A DNA stretch of 64,000 bases from Falsiroseomonas sp051433195 (GCF_051433195.1 NZ_JBHMFT010000009.1:1-64000), one strand, 5' to 3'. Shown: positions 31,325 to 42,792, counted from the first letter of the stretch. The notes: generated from the letters alone by a model not told the origin. Numbers and translations are program-made.

Positions 31325-32613
31325 GCCGCGCGCCCCGCGCGGACGCCGAGCGCGAAGGACTGCGCCAGCCCGTTCCCCGGCACGTAGCCTGCCGCGCCAT
31401 GGCCTGAGACGCCGCAGGCGACGCCACCCGCCGCGAACAGGCGCGGAATGGCGGTGGCATCCGGCCGGAGCACCCGCCCCGCGCCATCCACCCGCACGCC
31501 ACCCTGGGTATGGGCCAGGGCGCCGGTGACCTCCGCCGCGTAGAAGGGTGGCACCAATGGGTGGCCCCAGGATTGGCGGCCGAAGCCGTCAGGCTGGCGG
31601 CCCATCGCGGCCAGGGTCTCGGCCAGCGCCGCCGGCGGCAGCGCGAAGCGCGCGGCAAGGGCGGGCACATCCGCGCATGCCGCCACTGCCCCACAGGCCA
31701 CGGCGTGCCGGAACGGGCCGCCGGCCAGCGCCGCCCGATGCGCCGCCTCGCCCCAGATCTCCACCGCGGTACCGCCCGGCTGCGCCAGCAGATGCGGCGT
31801 GAGCTCCGATGGCCCCATATCCTCCGCCACGAAGCGGCGGCCGAGGCGGTTCACCAGGATGGCGCCGAGCGCCGGCAGCGCGCCGCCGAAGCGCGGCCTT
31901 TCCCGCCCCACCAGATGCGGCGAGACATGCGGCTGGCCCTGCCAGGAGTCCAGGCAGCGGAATTCCGCGCCCAATGCCTCCGCCCAGCGGAGCGCGGCGC
32001 CATCGCTGAGCGTGCCGCCGACATGCACCGCCGCCGCGGCCTCCGGGCAGAAACGCGCGACCAGGTCCGGCGCGCCGCCGAAGCCGCCGGTGGCCAGGAT
32101 CACGGCGCCGGCCTCGATCCGCCCATCCGCTTCGACACCGGCAACGCCGGGCAGCAGCGCCGTCACGGCGACTCCGTCGCGGAATGCGATGCCGGGATGC
32201 CGTGCCACCGCCTGCCGCAGCAGCGCCTGCAATTCCGCGCCGGATTCGGCTGGCGTGGCGTGCAGCCGCATGGCGGAATGGCCCGGCCAGCGCAAGCCCG
32301 TGTGCAGGTGCAGCGGCAGGATCGGGTCGAGGAAGGCCAGCGCCTCCGCCGCGCCGTGGGTCACCGCCTCCAGCAGCAGCGGGTCGACCGCATCGCCAGA
32401 CTTGGCGCGGATATCGGCGGCGAACAGCGCGGGCGAGTCGGGCTCCTCCTGCCAGCGGGTGCCGGCCGCGGCGATCAGGCCGCCGGACAGGGCCAGGGTG
32501 CTGGGCGTCGCGGCGTCACGTTCCAGCAGCAGCACCCGCCGCCCGCGATCCGCCGCCGCCAACGCCGCGACCAGCCCGGCCGCGCCGGCGCCGGCCACCA
32601 CCACATCCCACAT
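31321..32613 (-). CDS. FAD-dependent dehydrogenase, fumarate reductase/ketosteroid dehydrogenase-like
   Basis: 430 aa with the FAD_binding_2 layout. Dinucleotide motif VVVAGAGAAGLVAALAAADRG (5-25), LALSGGLIAAAGT, the ATGGFGG loop and the C-terminal GGVACGVSGHGAAGYVPGNGLAQSFALG. No haem motif or signal peptide is seen, so it is cytoplasmic. The start ATG 32613 shares one base with the stop of the DppF gene (TGATG). Family members remove or add hydrogen across a C-C bond next to a carbonyl. Tricarballylate dehydrogenase-type activity is one option; it is not proven here. Confidence 0.85.
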   Translation of the reverse strand: MWDVVVAGAGAAGLVAALAAADRGRRVLLLERDAATPSTLALSGGLIAAAGTRWQEEPDSPALFAADIRAKSGDAVDPLLLEAVTHGAAEALAFLDPILPLHLHTGLRWPGHSAMRLHATPAESGAELQALLRQAVARHPGIAFRDGVAVTALLPGVAGVEADGRIEAGAVILATGGFGGAPDLVARFCPEAAAAVHVGGTLSDGAALRWAEALGAEFRCLDSWQGQPHVSPHLVGRERPRFGGALPALGAILVNRLGRRFVAEDMGPSELTPHLLAQPGGTAVEIWGEAAHRAALAGGPFRHAVACGAVAACADVPALAARFALPPAALAETLAAMGRQPDGFGRQSWGHPLVPPFYAAEVTGALAHTQGGVRVDGAGRVLRPDATAIPRLFAAGGVACGVSGHGAAGYVPGNGLAQSFALGVRAGRAA

Positions 32614-33587
32614 CAGCCGTGCAGGTGGCAGGCCACGCCGCCCTGGTTCTCGCCCGGCGCCACGGTCCAGCGCGGCAGCTCGCGCGCGCAATGCGGCATG
32701 GCGTGGACGCAGCGCGGGTGGAAGGGGCAACCTGGCGGCGGGTTCGCGGCGCTCGGGATTTCGCCGATGATGCGCGGCAGCACGCCACGCCGCGACGGGT
32801 CCGGAATGGGCGAGGCGTCGCGCAGCATCTGGGCGTAGGGGTGCATCGGGTTGGCCAGGACGCGCCCGGCCGGCCCTTCCTCCACGATGCGCCCGAGATA
32901 CATCACGGCGACCCGGTCGCAGAACCAGCGCACCACGGACAGGTCGTGGCTGACGAACAGGAAGGCCAGGCCGCGCCGCTTGCGGAGGTCCTGCATCAGC
33001 AGCAGCACCTGCGCCTGCACCGACACATCCAGCGCCGAGACGGGCTCATCCGCCACGATCAGTTCCGGCTCCACCGTCAGCGCGCGGGCGATGCCGATGC
33101 GCTGGCGCTGGCCGCCGCTGAATTCGTGCGGAAAGCGGTCGAGCGCCGCCGGCGGCAGGCCGACTTCCTCCAGCAGGGCGCCGGCGCGGCGGCGCGCTTC
33201 CTTGCCCACGGCGAGGCCATGCACGCGCATGGGTTCCATCAGCGCATCGCCGATCGATTGCCGCGGGTCGAGCGAGGAGTACGGGTCCTGGAACACGATC
33301 TGCATGCGCCGGCGCAGCGCCTTCAGGGCGGCACCGCGCGCGGCCAGCACATTCTCCCCCTTCCAGGTGACGGTGCCGGCATCCGGCTCGATCAGGCGCA
33401 GCAGGGCGCGGGCGGCGGTGGATTTGCCGCAGCCGGATTCGCCGACCAGCCCGAAGGCCTCGCCGGCGTTGATGGTGAAGGAGATGTCCTCCACCGCGCG
33501 CACGCGGACGGTGCGTGGCGTGGGAAACCCCTTCTTCGAGACGAAGTGCTTTCGCAGGCCGTCCACGACCAATACGGGTTCACTCAT
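32613..33587 (-). CDS. dppF: peptide-type ABC transporter ATP-binding protein (DppF-like)
   Basis: 324 aa. Walker A GESGCGKST, signature FSGGQRQRIGIARAL and Walker B LIVADEPVSALD are intact. The C-terminal Opp/Dpp extension has the Cys cluster PGCPFHPRCVHAMPHC. It overlaps the DppC-like gene by eight bases. The partner ATPase (DppD-like) is about 7 kb upstream at 40633 on the same strand, unusual for a Dpp-type operon. Substrate unknown; opines or peptides are typical. Confidence 0.93.
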   Translation of the reverse strand: MSEPVLVVDGLRKHFVSKKGFPTPRTVRVRAVEDISFTINAGEAFGLVGESGCGKSTAARALLRLIEPDAGTVTWKGENVLAARGAALKALRRRMQIVFQDPYSSLDPRQSIGDALMEPMRVHGLAVGKEARRRAGALLEEVGLPPAALDRFPHEFSGGQRQRIGIARALTVEPELIVADEPVSALDVSVQAQVLLLMQDLRKRRGLAFLFVSHDLSVVRWFCDRVAVMYLGRIVEEGPAGRVLANPMHPYAQMLRDASPIPDPSRRGVLPRIIGEIPSAANPPPGCPFHPRCVHAMPHCARELPRWTVAPGENQGGVACHLHG

Positions 33588-34458
33588 TGCGCAGCTTTGG
33601 GTCGGTGGCGTCGCGCAACCCGTCGCCCACCATGTTCAGGCCGAGCACCAGGAACAGGATGGCGAGACCTGGGAAGATGGCGAGCCAGGGCGCGTCCAGG
33701 ATGTTCTCGAACCCATCCCGCGTCATGCCGCCCCAGGTCGCCGTCGGCGGCTTCACGCCGAGGCCGATGAAGGACAGGGAGGCTTCGACGCGCACGGCGG
33801 TGGCGAGCCACAGCGTGCCCATCACCATCACCTCCGACATGATGTTCGGCAGGATGTGGCGGAACAACACGCGGGTGTGGGAGAATCCCAGCGCGCGGCC
33901 GGCCTCGACGAAGGCGCGTTCCTTCAGCGCCAGGGTCGGCGCGCGGGCGACGCGGGCGAAGGGCGCGATGGCCGTCAGCGCGATGGCGACGACCAAATTG
34001 ACCAGTTCCGGCCCCAGCAGCGCCACGACGATCAGGCCGAGGATCAGCGAGGGGAAGGACAGCAGCACGTCCATCACCTGCATCACGAACAGGTCGAACT
34101 TGCCGCCGATGTAGCCCGACACCAGGCCGATGGCGCCGCCGATGATGGCCGCGGCAAAGATGGCGCCGAGCGAGACGATCAGCGAGATGCGCGCGCCCCA
34201 CATCAGGCGGGACAGGATGTCCCGGCCGAACTGGTCCGTGCCCAGCAGGTAGTCGCCGCCCGGCGATTGCAGGCGGTTGAAGATGTCCTGTTCCGCCGGG
34301 TCGTAGGGCGCGAGCCAGGGGGCGAAGATGGCAGCCGCCATGATCAGCAGGCAGATCACGGCGCCGACCGCCGTGGTCGGGTTGCTGCGCGCCTTGCTGA
34401 GCGCCCGCTTCCAGCCGGAGGGCGGCGGCGGCGCCACGATTTCGGAGCTGATGCTCAT
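33580..34458 (-). CDS. dppC: peptide-type ABC transporter permease (DppC-like)
   Basis: 292 aa, inner-membrane protein with about six helices. First helix TTAVGAVICLLIMAAAIFAPWLAPYDP, family loop DQFGRDILSRLMWGARISL and the ATPase-contact EAA loop (EAGRALGFSHTRVLFRHILPN). ATG 34458 overlaps the stop of the DppB-like gene by four bases. The same frame is open further upstream but overlaps dppB. Forms the channel with DppB. Confidence 0.93.
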   Translation of the reverse strand: MSISSEIVAPPPPSGWKRALSKARSNPTTAVGAVICLLIMAAAIFAPWLAPYDPAEQDIFNRLQSPGGDYLLGTDQFGRDILSRLMWGARISLIVSLGAIFAAAIIGGAIGLVSGYIGGKFDLFVMQVMDVLLSFPSLILGLIVVALLGPELVNLVVAIALTAIAPFARVARAPTLALKERAFVEAGRALGFSHTRVLFRHILPNIMSEVMVMGTLWLATAVRVEASLSFIGLGVKPPTATWGGMTRDGFENILDAPWLAIFPGLAILFLVLGLNMVGDGLRDATDPKLRNE

Positions 34459-35396
34459 TCCGCCTTCACCCGTGGGTCGATGACGCCATAGAGCAGGTCC
34501 GTGATCAGGTTCACCACGACGATGAGGAAGCAGTAGATCACCATCAGCCCCTGCAGCATCGTGTAGTCGCGTTGGTTCAGCGCGCCGACGATGATCTTGC
34601 CGAGGCCGGGCCGGTTGAAGACGATCTCGGTCAGCACGGAATTGCCGAGCAGGATGCCGACATACAGCCCGACCACGGTGACGATCGGCAGCGAGGCGTT
34701 GCGCAGCCCGTGCACCCAGACCACGCGGCGCCACGGCACGCCCTTGGCGCGCGCGGTGCGGATGTAGTCCTCGCCCAGGGATTGCAGCATGGCGCTGCGC
34801 GTCACCCGGGTGATGTAGGCCGCCATGATGAGGCCAAGCGCGATCGTGGGCAGCACCAGCTTGTGCAGCCGGTCGCCGTAGTCGGACAGGTCCGACCCGC
34901 CGATGACGGGAAACCAGCGCCAGTGCAGGGAGAAGGCCAGCAGCAGGAAGATACCCGACACGAACACCGGGAAGGACAAACCTATCAGCGACAGGATGCG
35001 CGCCGCCACGTCGACCACGCCGTTGCGGTTCAGCGCCGCCCAGATGCCGACCGGCACGCCGACGACGACGCCGAAGATCATCGAGGCGATGGTGAGGTCC
35101 AGCGTATGCGGCAGCACCGCCGCGACCTCCGCCGTGATGGAACGGCCGGTGACCATCGACACGCCGAAATCACCCATCAGCGCGCTTCCGATGAAGCTGA
35201 GATACTGCGCCCAGAGCGAGCGATCGAGCCCCAGCCGCGTGCGCAGCGCCGCGATCGCCTCCGGCGTCGCCTGGTCACCCAGGATCACCAGCGCCGGGTC
35301 GCCGGGCACGATGCGGACGATGATGAAGACCAGCGTCAGCACCGCGATCAGCGTCGGCACGGCGGCCAGCAGCCGCCGCAGGACGAAGCCGGTCAT
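34455..35396 (-). CDS. dppB: peptide-type ABC transporter permease (DppB-like)
   Basis: 313 aa with the N-terminal FVLRRLLAAVPTLIAVLTLVFIIVRIVPGDPA helix, the extracellular loop, and the EAA loop RTARAKGVPWRRVVWVHGLRNA. The start is 56 bases downstream of the binding protein stop. The GC palindrome at 35411-35447 sits between them and could set a lower level for the permeases than for the binding protein. Confidence 0.93.
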   Translation of the reverse strand: MTGFVLRRLLAAVPTLIAVLTLVFIIVRIVPGDPALVILGDQATPEAIAALRTRLGLDRSLWAQYLSFIGSALMGDFGVSMVTGRSITAEVAAVLPHTLDLTIASMIFGVVVGVPVGIWAALNRNGVVDVAARILSLIGLSFPVFVSGIFLLLAFSLHWRWFPVIGGSDLSDYGDRLHKLVLPTIALGLIMAAYITRVTRSAMLQSLGEDYIRTARAKGVPWRRVVWVHGLRNASLPIVTVVGLYVGILLGNSVLTEIVFNRPGLGKIIVGALNQRDYTMLQGLMVIYCFLIVVVNLITDLLYGVIDPRVKAE

Positions 35397-35410
35397 CTAG
35401 CGCGCCTCGC

Positions 35411-35447
35411 CCCCTCTCCCGCCTGCGGGAGAGGGATGGGGTGAGGG
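35411..35447. repeat. dispersed GC palindrome between binding protein and permease genes
   Basis: CCCTCTCCC/GGGAGAGGG stem around GCCTGC, followed by ATGGGGTGAGGG. A second hairpin GGTGAG...CTCACC overlaps the tail. Same family as the copies at 22693, 40575, 42793 and 59923. Hairpins at this place often lower downstream transporter expression. Confidence 0.75.
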
Positions 35448-35452
35448 TTTTC

Positions 35453-37009
35453 TCACCGCAGCCGCGTCGCCTCAGTGATCAGCGGGCCGAGGCTCATCGA
35501 GCCCTTTAACTCATACCCGTAGTCCAGGTTGTCGCGGCGGGCGAAGACCAGCAGCGTCTCGATCAGCGGCACGCCGCAGACATTCTGCACCAGGATGCGC
35601 TGCGCCTCCGCCCACAGGCGCTTCTGCGCCTCCACATCCGTGCTGACCCGCGCGGCATCGATCTGCTGGTCCGCCTGGTCGCAATGCGAGAAGTTCGTCA
35701 CCGCGGTCGGCGTGCGGACGCGCGAGCGGCCATGGAAGAACTGCGTCAGGTAGATGTCCGCCACCGGGAAACGGGCCGCCGCGTAGTAGACCAGCGGTGA
35801 CAAATCCTGGCGGATCTGCTGGTGGAAGGTCGCGTGTTCCACCACCTGCAGGTCCAGCGTGATGCCGGACCGGCGCAGCTGCTGCTGCACCACCTGCATC
35901 ATGTTCAGCATCTCCGGCAACTGCGTGTGGATCACGCGGATGGTGATGCCGTTGGGATGCCCGGCTTCCGCCAGCAGCGCCCGCGCCCGCGCCGGATCGG
36001 CCGGCAGCAGCCCGTTCTCGTTGCTGAAGCCGAGATAGCCGCGCGGCACCAGGGACTGGCCCTCGCGCGCCACGTCCTGGCCGCGGAAGCGCACCAGTTC
36101 CGCCCGGTTCACCGCATGCGCCAGCGCCTGGCGGATGCGGATGTCGTTGAAGGGCGGCTGCTGCGTGTTGAGGTTCAGGATCGCGAGTTCACCCGGCTCG
36201 AACACGTCCACCACCGTGTTCGGCACCTGCCGGGTGCGGTTCACCCAGGTCTGGTCGGCGCGGCCGTAGTTCAGGTCCAGCTCACGGTTCTGGAACGCCA
36301 GGTCGCGGGAGGCGTCGGAGGGGATGAAGCGATAGCTGATGCGGCCAAGCTGCGGCGCACCGCGGAAGTAGCCGGCATGGGCCACGAGTTCCGCCGACTG
36401 GTTCGGCGTCACGCGATCCAGCGCGAAGGGGCCGGTGCCGATCGGGGAACGCACGAAATTGTCGCCCCGCTCCTCCACCGCGCGCTTCGAGACGATGTAG
36501 CCGCCGGAGTAGTTCGTCAGGATCCCGAGCATGCTCGGGATGTTTTCCCGCAGCACGATGCGCACCGTGTGCGGGTCCACCGCCTCGATGCTCTCGATCG
36601 CGCGGTAGTCGGCGGCGAAGGCGCTGGTCGCGGCGGTGCCCGACTTGCGCAGGGAGAATACGACATCCTCCGCGGTCAGCTCGCCGTAGTTGCCGTGGAA
36701 GCGAACGCCGCGGCGCAGGTGGAAGGTCCAGGTCTTGCCGTCGGCGCTGCTCTCCCAGCGCTCGGCCAGGTCCGGCTCGATCTCGGCCGGGTTGATGGAG
36801 CCGGGCTTGAAGCGCACCAGCCCGTTGAACATCCAGGCGACCACGACACGATCGATGGTGGAGACGGCGAAGTGCGGGTCGAGACGCCCGACATCCTGCG
36901 CCGCCATGCCGACGCGCAGCGTCGGGCCGGCCGGGGCCTGCGCCTGCGCACCGAAGACCGACGCAATGGCCAAGGCGCTGCCCAGCAACGCCGCTCGAAA
37001 TCCGCGCAT
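35453..37009 (-). CDS. ABC transporter substrate-binding protein, peptide/opine type (SBP_bac_5)
   Basis: 518 aa. Signal peptide at about 1-23 (RGFRAALLGSALAIASVFGAQAQA). Family motifs: MFNGLVRFKPGSI, WTFHLRRGVRFHG, AEDVVFSL and GTGPFALDRV. It is clearly paralogous to the protein coded at 45697: both share EIEPDLAER/QIEPDLAER and long stretches near the C terminus. It lies 34 bases after the FAD subunit gene and upstream of the permeases, so uptake and oxidation are co-transcribed. Ligand not known; opine- or amine-like is inferred. Confidence 0.92.
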   Translation of the reverse strand: MRGFRAALLGSALAIASVFGAQAQAPAGPTLRVGMAAQDVGRLDPHFAVSTIDRVVVAWMFNGLVRFKPGSINPAEIEPDLAERWESSADGKTWTFHLRRGVRFHGNYGELTAEDVVFSLRKSGTAATSAFAADYRAIESIEAVDPHTVRIVLRENIPSMLGILTNYSGGYIVSKRAVEERGDNFVRSPIGTGPFALDRVTPNQSAELVAHAGYFRGAPQLGRISYRFIPSDASRDLAFQNRELDLNYGRADQTWVNRTRQVPNTVVDVFEPGELAILNLNTQQPPFNDIRIRQALAHAVNRAELVRFRGQDVAREGQSLVPRGYLGFSNENGLLPADPARARALLAEAGHPNGITIRVIHTQLPEMLNMMQVVQQQLRRSGITLDLQVVEHATFHQQIRQDLSPLVYYAAARFPVADIYLTQFFHGRSRVRTPTAVTNFSHCDQADQQIDAARVSTDVEAQKRLWAEAQRILVQNVCGVPLIETLLVFARRDNLDYGYELKGSMSLGPLITEATRLR

Positions 37010-37043
37010 GAAAAAATCTTCCCCGTTGGACCTTGCGCGGAGC

Positions 37044-38165
<1,122 letters not shown>

Positions 38166-38175
38166 GGGGCCGGCA

Positions 38176-39534
38176 TCAGCCAACCTGGGCGACGGGCACC
38201 GGCTTCACCGGCGGCTGCCCACGCAGGCGGCCTACCTCCTCGACCTCCACGCCCAGCGCATTGGCCAGCACAACCGCCGCGGGCGGGCCGCACAGCCGGC
38301 CCTGGCAGCGGCCCATGCCGATGCGGGAGAACGCCTTGGCGCGATTCAGCTCAGGCGCCTCCTCCGCGGCGGCACGGCGCAGGTCGCCGGCCGTGATCAC
38401 CTCGCAGCGGCACAGCGGCGTGCTGTCCTCCATCCGCGCGGCGAGGCGCGCGGGATAGGGGAAGGCCTGCTCCAGCGCGCGCCGGAAGCGGCGTTCCGTG
38501 CGCAGGCGACCATCGATGTGCTTCGTCAGCGCGGCGTCGGACGGCAGGTGCGCATCGGCCAGCACCGCCAGCCCGGCCCGCGCGCCCGCCAGTTCCGCGA
38601 CCTCCGCCCCACCGATCCCCGCGCCGTCACCGGCCAGGAACACGCCCTCCACCGGAGTCCGTCCTGCGGCATCCGCGCGCGGCACCCAGTTCTGCTGCGT
38701 GTCGTCATAGTCGAAGGGCACGCCGGCGAGGTCTGCCAACTGCGCCTCCGGCTTCAGGCCCCAGCCGAGTGCCACCGCATCGCAGGGTGTCACATGCTCC
38801 TTCCACGCCGCGTCGCGCCAGTGCACGGCGGTGACGCCGTCCACACCCTCGATCGCCAGCGGCGTCGCATCCTCCGCCATCCGCACGCCGCGCGCCTTCA
38901 ACGAGGCGTACATGCCCATGCCGCGCAGCAGCGTCGGCGCGTTCCACAGCATGCCGGCGCCGAAGCGGGCCTTGGTGATGATGTCCGTGGTGTCCAGCAC
39001 CAGCACCGGCTTGGCGCCCGCCTTGGCGTATTGCAGCGCCGTCAGCCACAGCAGCGGCCCGGTGCCGATCAGCACGGGCTTGGAGCCGATGCCGACGCCC
39101 TGCGACTTCAACGCCACCTGCGCACCGCCAAGCGTCGTCACGTTCGGCAAGGTCCAGCCCGGCAGCGGCAGCACGCGGTCCATGGCGCCGGTGCAGAGGA
39201 TCAGCGCGTCATAGGTCACCTCGCCCTGCGCCGCGCCGTTGGCCAGCGTGTGCAGCACGCGATCGCCGGGGCGGATGTTCCAGACCAGCGTGTCAGGCCG
39301 CCAATCCGTGCGCGCCTTCAGCGCATCCAGCGTCGCATGCTGCCGCTTGGCGCGGCCGGCATCGGCGCCATACAGCTGGGCGTTGGTGCGGGTGAAGCCG
39401 GAGGGCGGGCGCTGGGTGACGCGGCCGCCACCATCGGGGCCTTCCTCGATCCAGATCGGCGTGACGCCGGATCGCACGAGTTGTTCCACCGCGCGGATTC
39501 CCGCCGGGCCGGCACCCACCACAACCACCTTCAT
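38176..39534 (-). CDS. FAD/NAD(P)-BFD oxidoreductase subunit, HcnB/OoxA-like (set A)
   Basis: 452 aa. N-terminal dinucleotide fold VVVVGAGPAGIRAVEQL, internal second fold around VLIGTGPLLWLTALQYAKAG, and a C-terminal BFD-like Fe-S domain with LCRCEVI and MGRCQGRLCG (C-x-C, C-x4-C). This is the arrangement of HcnB, opine oxidase OoxA/NoxA and D-hydroxyproline dehydrogenase alpha subunits. It overlaps the small ferredoxin-like gene by four bases. Electrons from the FAD subunit would pass through it to the membrane chain. Confidence 0.9.
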   Translation of the reverse strand: MKVVVVGAGPAGIRAVEQLVRSGVTPIWIEEGPDGGGRVTQRPPSGFTRTNAQLYGADAGRAKRQHATLDALKARTDWRPDTLVWNIRPGDRVLHTLANGAAQGEVTYDALILCTGAMDRVLPLPGWTLPNVTTLGGAQVALKSQGVGIGSKPVLIGTGPLLWLTALQYAKAGAKPVLVLDTTDIITKARFGAGMLWNAPTLLRGMGMYASLKARGVRMAEDATPLAIEGVDGVTAVHWRDAAWKEHVTPCDAVALGWGLKPEAQLADLAGVPFDYDDTQQNWVPRADAAGRTPVEGVFLAGDGAGIGGAEVAELAGARAGLAVLADAHLPSDAALTKHIDGRLRTERRFRRALEQAFPYPARLAARMEDSTPLCRCEVITAGDLRRAAAEEAPELNRAKAFSRIGMGRCQGRLCGPPAAVVLANALGVEVEEVGRLRGQPPVKPVPVAQVG

Positions 39535-39806
39535 CGCCTGATCACCTCGAGCCCGGGTTCCACCAATGTCGTACAGGCACGGCGGATGCCGTTACCCACC
39601 ACATGCACCCAGCAATCCTGGCAGGCGCCCATCCAGCAGAAGCCGGTGCGGCCGCCATCGCCGAATTCGCTGGTCCGCACATGGCCGAGACCTGCCGTCA
39701 GCATCGCCGTCAACAGCGTGTCCCCGGCGCGTGCGGCCAGTTCCATGCCATCGACGGTGAAAGTGAGGACGGGCCGGTCCTGGTCAAGCAGGCGAACCGC
39801 CGTCAC
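39531..39806 (-). CDS. (2Fe-2S)-binding small subunit, HcnA-like (set A)
   Basis: 91 aa from GTG 39806, whose first bases overlap the SDR stop (GTGA). It keeps the ferredoxin motif FCWMGACQDCWV and a later Cys in RRACTTLV, giving C-x4-C-x2-C...C. Size and motif match HcnA and the gamma subunit of D-hydroxyproline dehydrogenases. The same frame continues upstream but overlaps the SDR gene in another frame. It is fully coupled to the downstream HcnB-like gene. Confidence 0.87.
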   Translation of the reverse strand: MTAVRLLDQDRPVLTFTVDGMELAARAGDTLLTAMLTAGLGHVRTSEFGDGGRTGFCWMGACQDCWVHVVGNGIRRACTTLVEPGLEVIRR

Positions 39807-40495
39807 AGCAGCGCCTCGAACCGGCAGTTCACCCGCAATTCGCCGACGCTGGCGGTATTGGGCAGGCGCAGCACCGTTTCCACCAGGGCGGCCACATCCT
39901 CCGGCCGGCTCATCGCCTCGCGCGGGAACCTGGCCTGCGCCGTCATCTCCGTCGCCACGAAGCCGGGACACAGCGCGGTGGCGCGGATGCCGTGTTCCCA
40001 GCCCAGCCGCCGCACCTCCTGCGTCAGCGCCACGACGGCGAACTTGCTCATCGCATAACCGAGATTCTCGTTGGCGACGCGCTTGCCGGACAGGGAGGCG
40101 ATGTTCACCACCCGCCCCTCCCCGCCCGCCACCAGGTGCGGCCAGGCGGCACGGATGACGCGCAGCGGCGCCTTAGCGTTGACCTGCCACTGCCGGTCCA
40201 TCGCCGTCTCGTCCGCATCCAGCAGCCGGGCGACGGGATTGATGCCGGCGGCGTTGATCACCGCGTCGATGCGGCCGAAGCGGGCCATGGTGGCGGCGAC
40301 CCAGGCTTCCGCGCTGCCCTCGGCTTCCGCGTCCCAGCGATGCAGCATCAGGTCCGGCCCGGCCGCGAGCTTGCCGGCGCTGCGGATGCCGGCGCTGACA
40401 AGCCATCCGGAGCCATGCAGGCGCCGCAGCACTTCCCGGCCGATGCCGCGCGAGGCGCCGGTGATCATGGCGACGCGGCCGACGGGGTCAAGCAT
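39803..40495 (-). CDS. SDR family oxidoreductase
   Basis: 230 aa. TGASRGIG (13-20), NAAG in VINAAGINPVARL, catalytic Ser in NIASLSG and YAMSK. Basic residues near strand 2 (GIRSAGK) suggest NADP. It is coupled to the set A small subunit by a four-base overlap, so it probably reduces or oxidises the carbonyl product of the flavin dehydrogenase. It begins after a pair of GC palindromes. Confidence 0.9.
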   Translation of the reverse strand: MLDPVGRVAMITGASRGIGREVLRRLHGSGWLVSAGIRSAGKLAAGPDLMLHRWDAEAEGSAEAWVAATMARFGRIDAVINAAGINPVARLLDADETAMDRQWQVNAKAPLRVIRAAWPHLVAGGEGRVVNIASLSGKRVANENLGYAMSKFAVVALTQEVRRLGWEHGIRATALCPGFVATEMTAQARFPREAMSRPEDVAALVETVLRLPNTASVGELRVNCRFEALL

Positions 40496-40541
40496 GAGGT
40501 GCCTCGCCGTGGAGAGGTCGGAAAGCCCCCGTCACCCCGGC

Positions 40542-40567
40542 CCTCTCCCCCAACGGGGGGGAGAGGG
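40542..40567. repeat. dispersed GC palindrome, short copy without tail
   Basis: CCCTCTCCCCC...GGGGGGGAGAGGG stem with a very short loop (CAA C), preceded by GTCACCCCGG. Lies next to a full copy at 40575. Confidence 0.75.
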
Positions 40568-40574
40568 AGCTAAG

Positions 40575-40615
40575 CCCTCTCCCCCCCGTGGGGGGAGAGG
40601 GTTGGGTGAGGGGGG
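40575..40615 (+). repeat. dispersed GC palindrome with TTGGGTGAGGGGG tail
   Basis: CCCTCTCCCCCCC GTG GGGGGAGAGGG stem followed by TTGGGTGAGGGGGG. Located between the DppD-like and SDR genes. Matches the copies at 22693 and 59923 almost base for base. Confidence 0.8.
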
Positions 40616-40632
40616 CGCAGGGCCGCGCGCGT

Positions 40633-41616
<984 letters not shown>

Positions 41617-41649
41617 CGCCTGCGAAACTGCGCCAGCCGGCGCCCGGCA

Positions 41650-42765
41650 TCAAGCCGGAACGGCAAAGCGATCCTGGCTGAAGGCCGCAACCGGCAGGTT
41701 CGTGGCGCCGCGCGCCATCAACTCGGCGACCGCGGCGCCTGCCGCGGGGCAGAGCTGGAAGCCATGGCCGGAGAAGCCGAAGGAGTGGAACAGGCCCGGC
41801 AGGGTGCGGCTTTCGCCGATGACGGGCATGTCGTCCGGCGGCCGCGCCTCCGTCCCGGTCCAGCTGCGGACGATGCGGGCGCCCGCCACGCACGGAAAAA
41901 TCTCGGCGGCGATGCGGGCGGCGAAGGCGAGGTTGCCGAAGACGACGGAGGAGGTCTCCGCCGCCCGGTCGTTCAGCCCCTGGTGGCCGCCGCCGATGAC
42001 GACGGTGCCGGAGGCCGTCTGCTTGAAGGACAGGGCGCGGGCCGTCGCGCCCACGGTGGGCTCGACGAAGGGCGGCAGGCGCTCCGTCACGATCATCATG
42101 CTGGCCTTGGTGCCGCAGGGAATCACCTCCCCGGCCAGCGCGGCCAGGTCTGGCGCCCAGGCGCCGGCGCAGTTGGCGACGCGCTCGGCGGGGAAGTCGC
42201 CCTGGTCGGTGTGGACGGTGATGGTGCCATCCGCCGTGCGCTCCAGGCCAGTGACGGCGACCCCTTCCCTGATCTCCACCCCCGCCCGCTCGGCGGCGGC
42301 GCGGAAGGCCATGACGGTGCGCATCGGGTCGGCCGAGCCATCGTCCCGCGTCACGATGGCGCCGACGACGTGCGGGGAGACGGCCGGCAGCAGTCGGCGG
42401 ACCTCCGCCTGGTCCACCACCTCCTCATGCGACCAGCCCAGCGCGCGGACCTGCGCGACGCGGGCCTCGTTCCGCGCCATGTCGGCGGCGCTTTCCGCCA
42501 CCTTCACCTGGCCGGTGGCGCGGAACCCGCAATCGTCGCCGACCAGCGCCACGATGCCGTGCCACATCTCCGCCGCCACCACCGACAGCGCAATCTCCGG
42601 CAGCGCCCGGCCGAGCCGTCGCACTCCGCCGGCATTCACGCCGCTGGAATGGCGCCCGACATGCCGGCGTTCCAGCAAGGTCACCTGCCAGCCCGGCGTC
42701 CGGGCCAGGTGCAGGGCGGTGGACAGCCCGTGCAGCCCGCCGCCGATCACCACCGCCCGACTCAC
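41650..42765 (-). CDS. FAD-dependent amine dehydrogenase, DAO family (third FAD subunit)
   Basis: 371 aa from GTG 42765 after a GAGAG ribosome site. FAD motif AVVIGGGLHGLSTALHLAR and C-terminal RSWTGTEARPPDDMPVIG with GFSGHGFQLCPAAG. Closest in the window to the set A FAD subunit. It has no small subunits of its own, so it may share those of set A or B, or be an oxidase that works alone like sarcosine oxidase. Located between the HcnB-like gene of set B and dppD. Confidence 0.87.
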   Translation of the reverse strand: MSRAVVIGGGLHGLSTALHLARTPGWQVTLLERRHVGRHSSGVNAGGVRRLGRALPEIALSVVAAEMWHGIVALVGDDCGFRATGQVKVAESAADMARNEARVAQVRALGWSHEEVVDQAEVRRLLPAVSPHVVGAIVTRDDGSADPMRTVMAFRAAAERAGVEIREGVAVTGLERTADGTITVHTDQGDFPAERVANCAGAWAPDLAALAGEVIPCGTKASMMIVTERLPPFVEPTVGATARALSFKQTASGTVVIGGGHQGLNDRAAETSSVVFGNLAFAARIAAEIFPCVAGARIVRSWTGTEARPPDDMPVIGESRTLPGLFHSFGFSGHGFQLCPAAGAAVAELMARGATNLPVAAFSQDRFAVPA

Positions 42766-42792
42766 GACCAACTCTCGAAGCCCGGCTTAGAG

